This document shows, piece after piece, positions 7,243 through 7,746 of a stretch of DNA of 7,746 nt. Below the pieces are notes generated by a model, which worked only from the letters and a program-made list of their open reading frames with translations, did no database searches and had not been told where the DNA came from. Numbering within the stretch: position 1 is the stretch's first letter; the number at the start of each line of letters is the position of its first letter. Made by a program: the position numbers and the translations under genes. This DNA is from Ferruginibacter sp. (lineage in GTDB: Bacteria; Bacteroidota; Bacteroidia; Chitinophagales; Chitinophagaceae): NCBI GenBank assembly GCA_018057635.1, contig JAGPDJ010000098.1:1-7746 (forward strand), given 5' to 3'.

Positions 7243-7278
7243 AGCAATTAATCAAAGCAATTTCAAACTTAAAGCAAT
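7243..7278 (-). repeat. Three AGCAAT repeats in the hox leader/promoter
   Basis: AGCAAT occurs at 7243-7248, 7256-7261 and 7273-7278, read as ATTGCT on the coding strand of hoxF; two copies extend to ATTGCTTT. Two lie between the presumed transcription start and the hoxF ATG, the third just upstream of the -7 box. This might be a regulator site or simple AT-rich coincidence. Confidence 0.25.
7264..7271 (-). promoter_or_regulatory. Bacteroidota -7 box of the hox operon promoter
   Basis: On the minus strand the sequence reads TAAGTTTG, an exact match to the Bacteroidota -7 consensus TAnnTTTG, 28 bp upstream of the hoxF ATG. Transcription would begin near 7258, giving a leader of about 20 nt. 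At the proper distance for a -33 TTTG box there is only ATGG, so the promoter probably needs an activator; see the palindrome at 7287-7300. Confidence 0.5.
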
Positions 7279-7286
7279 GAAATAAA

Positions 7287-7300
7287 ATGACCATTGTCAT
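7287..7300. promoter_or_regulatory. Palindrome ATGAC-CATT-GTCAT, candidate CRP/FNR-family operator
   Basis: Perfect 5-bp half-sites separated by 4 bp, the geometry used by FNR/CRP-family regulators (FNR: TTGAT-N4-ATCAA). It lies in the divergent gap between hoxF and the plus-strand maturation genes, centred about 35 bp upstream of the inferred hox transcription start, where a -33 box is missing. Which regulator binds, if any, is unknown. Confidence 0.4.
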
Positions 7301-7332
7301 AATATGCGCTGACTTAACTTATATCAGAAACA

Positions 7333-7362
7333 TTGAATAAATGATAATATTGCCTATCTTAA
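7333..7362 (+). promoter_or_regulatory. Candidate promoter of the small membrane protein / hypB transcript
   Basis: TTG (7333-7335) and, after 19 bp, TATCTTAA (7355-7362) resemble the Bacteroidota -33 and -7 boxes, the latter matching four of the six fixed positions (last two off). The start would fall within about 10 bp of the ATG at 7375, making an almost leaderless message. Weak evidence, but a plus-strand promoter must lie somewhere in 7301-7374. Confidence 0.25.
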
Positions 7363-7374
7363 AACTTACAATAA

Positions 7375-7578
7375 ATGAAAAGAAAAGTCCCATTCCTCAT
7401 CCTGTCAGGTATAGCACCATTGTTGAGTATGGCACATCCCGGGCATGGTGAAACAGGTGGTTTTACCATCACCCATTATATTGTTGAACCTATACATGTA
7501 TTTACGGGTATCTTCCTTTTGTCTTTATCAGTTGCAGTATTTAGCTATATAAAAAGAAAAGCGAAACTGGCAAAGTAA
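7375..7578 (+). CDS. Small exported or membrane protein with histidine-rich mature N-terminus
   Basis: A 67-residue protein not recognised as a named family. It starts with a typical signal sequence (basic MKRK, hydrophobic VPFLILSGIAPLLS, small residue A20), and likely cleavage after A20 would expose HPGHGETGGF, giving an N-terminal histidine. A second hydrophobic helix (about 40-58) is followed by a basic tail KRKAKLAK, so the mature form would be a single-pass protein with a short periplasmic segment bearing H21, H24 and H34 (H41 at the membrane edge). The AHPGHG start recalls HupE/UreJ nickel/cobalt transporters, but those have about six to eight helices, so this is at most a fragment-like or analogous protein. 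It is 55 bp upstream of hypB on the same strand, suggesting co-transcription and a possible link to metal supply. ATG start fits the signal peptide. That it is a gene is fairly sure; the function is not. Confidence 0.7.
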   Translation: MKRKVPFLILSGIAPLLSMAHPGHGETGGFTITHYIVEPIHVFTGIFLLSLSVAVFSYIKRKAKLAK

Positions 7579-7633
7579 AATGAATGTATAATAAACAACC
7601 AATTTATTAAAATCAATTTCTTAAACTCATACT

Positions 7634-7746
7634 ATGTGTGCTACCTGCGGATGCGACAGCAATGAAAAAATCTTCTTTCATGAACATGGTAACCATGCAG
7701 ATCATGAACATACACATAACGGTCATACACATACGCACGAAAAGAC
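7634..7746 (+). CDS. hypB: HypB, hydrogenase nickel-incorporation GTPase, N-terminus (cut by window edge)
   Basis: The first 37 residues are present and begin MCATCGCDSN, the CxxCGC high-affinity nickel site known from the N-terminus of E. coli HypB (MCTTCGCG). This is followed by a histidine-rich stretch with H16, H18, H21, H24, H26, H28, H31, H33 and H35, a nickel-storage or buffering region found in many HypB proteins. The GTPase domain lies beyond the window. HypB works with HypA to load nickel into the large-subunit precursor, here presumably HoxH, whose operon runs in the opposite direction about 400 bp away. The 55 bp before it (7579-7633) are AT-rich and show no obvious terminator, so it is probably read together with the small membrane protein. 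Confidence 0.92.
   Translation, partial: MCATCGCDSNEKIFFHEHGNHADHEHTHNGHTHTHEK

Noticed and set aside
1..7746. CRISPR arrays, insertion sequences, tRNA or rRNA genes
   Set aside because: No regularly spaced repeats, transposase-like frames, terminal inverted repeats or RNA-gene-like sequences were seen; nearly all of the window is accounted for by coding sequence.

Overview
The window is a [NiFe]-hydrogenase locus, most likely from a Bacteroidota bacterium (a Chitinophagaceae-like lineage is my guess). The reasons are moderate-to-low GC, AT-rich gene starts without Shine-Dalgarno sequences, and a good match to the Bacteroidota -7 promoter box (TAnnTTTG) upstream of the main operon. Taxonomy is inference. 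The enzyme assignments rest on cofactor and metal-ligand motifs visible in the translations.

Layout. Reading leftward (minus strand) from about 7236 is a compact operon for a group 3d, HoxFUYH-type NAD(P)-linked hydrogenase. It holds hoxF (with an N-terminal NuoE/HoxE-like domain), a single ORF that fuses hoxU to hoxY, hoxH (catalytic large subunit) and hoxW (the maturation endopeptidase for HoxH). Spacing is 6 bp, 11 bp and a 20-bp overlap. After a 143-bp gap come two more minus-strand genes: a 621-residue NuoL/HycC/HyfB-like membrane subunit and the start of a NuoH/HycD/HyfC-like subunit that runs off the left edge. These look like the membrane arm of an energy-converting hydrogenase or hydrogenase-related complex. 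Rightward from 7375 (plus strand) are a 67-residue membrane protein whose predicted mature end is His-Pro-Gly-His, and the start of hypB (nickel-inserting GTPase), which runs off the right edge. The 138-bp gap at 7237-7374 is therefore a divergent control region between structural and maturation genes.

How the parts fit. HoxH carries the NiFe site and HoxY the proximal [4Fe-4S] cluster. The HoxU part relays electrons to HoxF, where FMN exchanges them with NAD(P). HypB supplies nickel and HoxW trims the HoxH C-terminus.

Points that deserve a second look: the HoxU-HoxY fusion; a glutamine in HoxH where the DPCxxCxxH motif normally has histidine, exactly at the HoxW processing site; an unusual HoxF glycine-rich loop (GRGGANFPTWKKW); a NuoE-like domain that has lost three of four cluster cysteines; the co-directional membrane module; and a 5-4-5 palindrome placed where the missing -33 box of the hox promoter should be.
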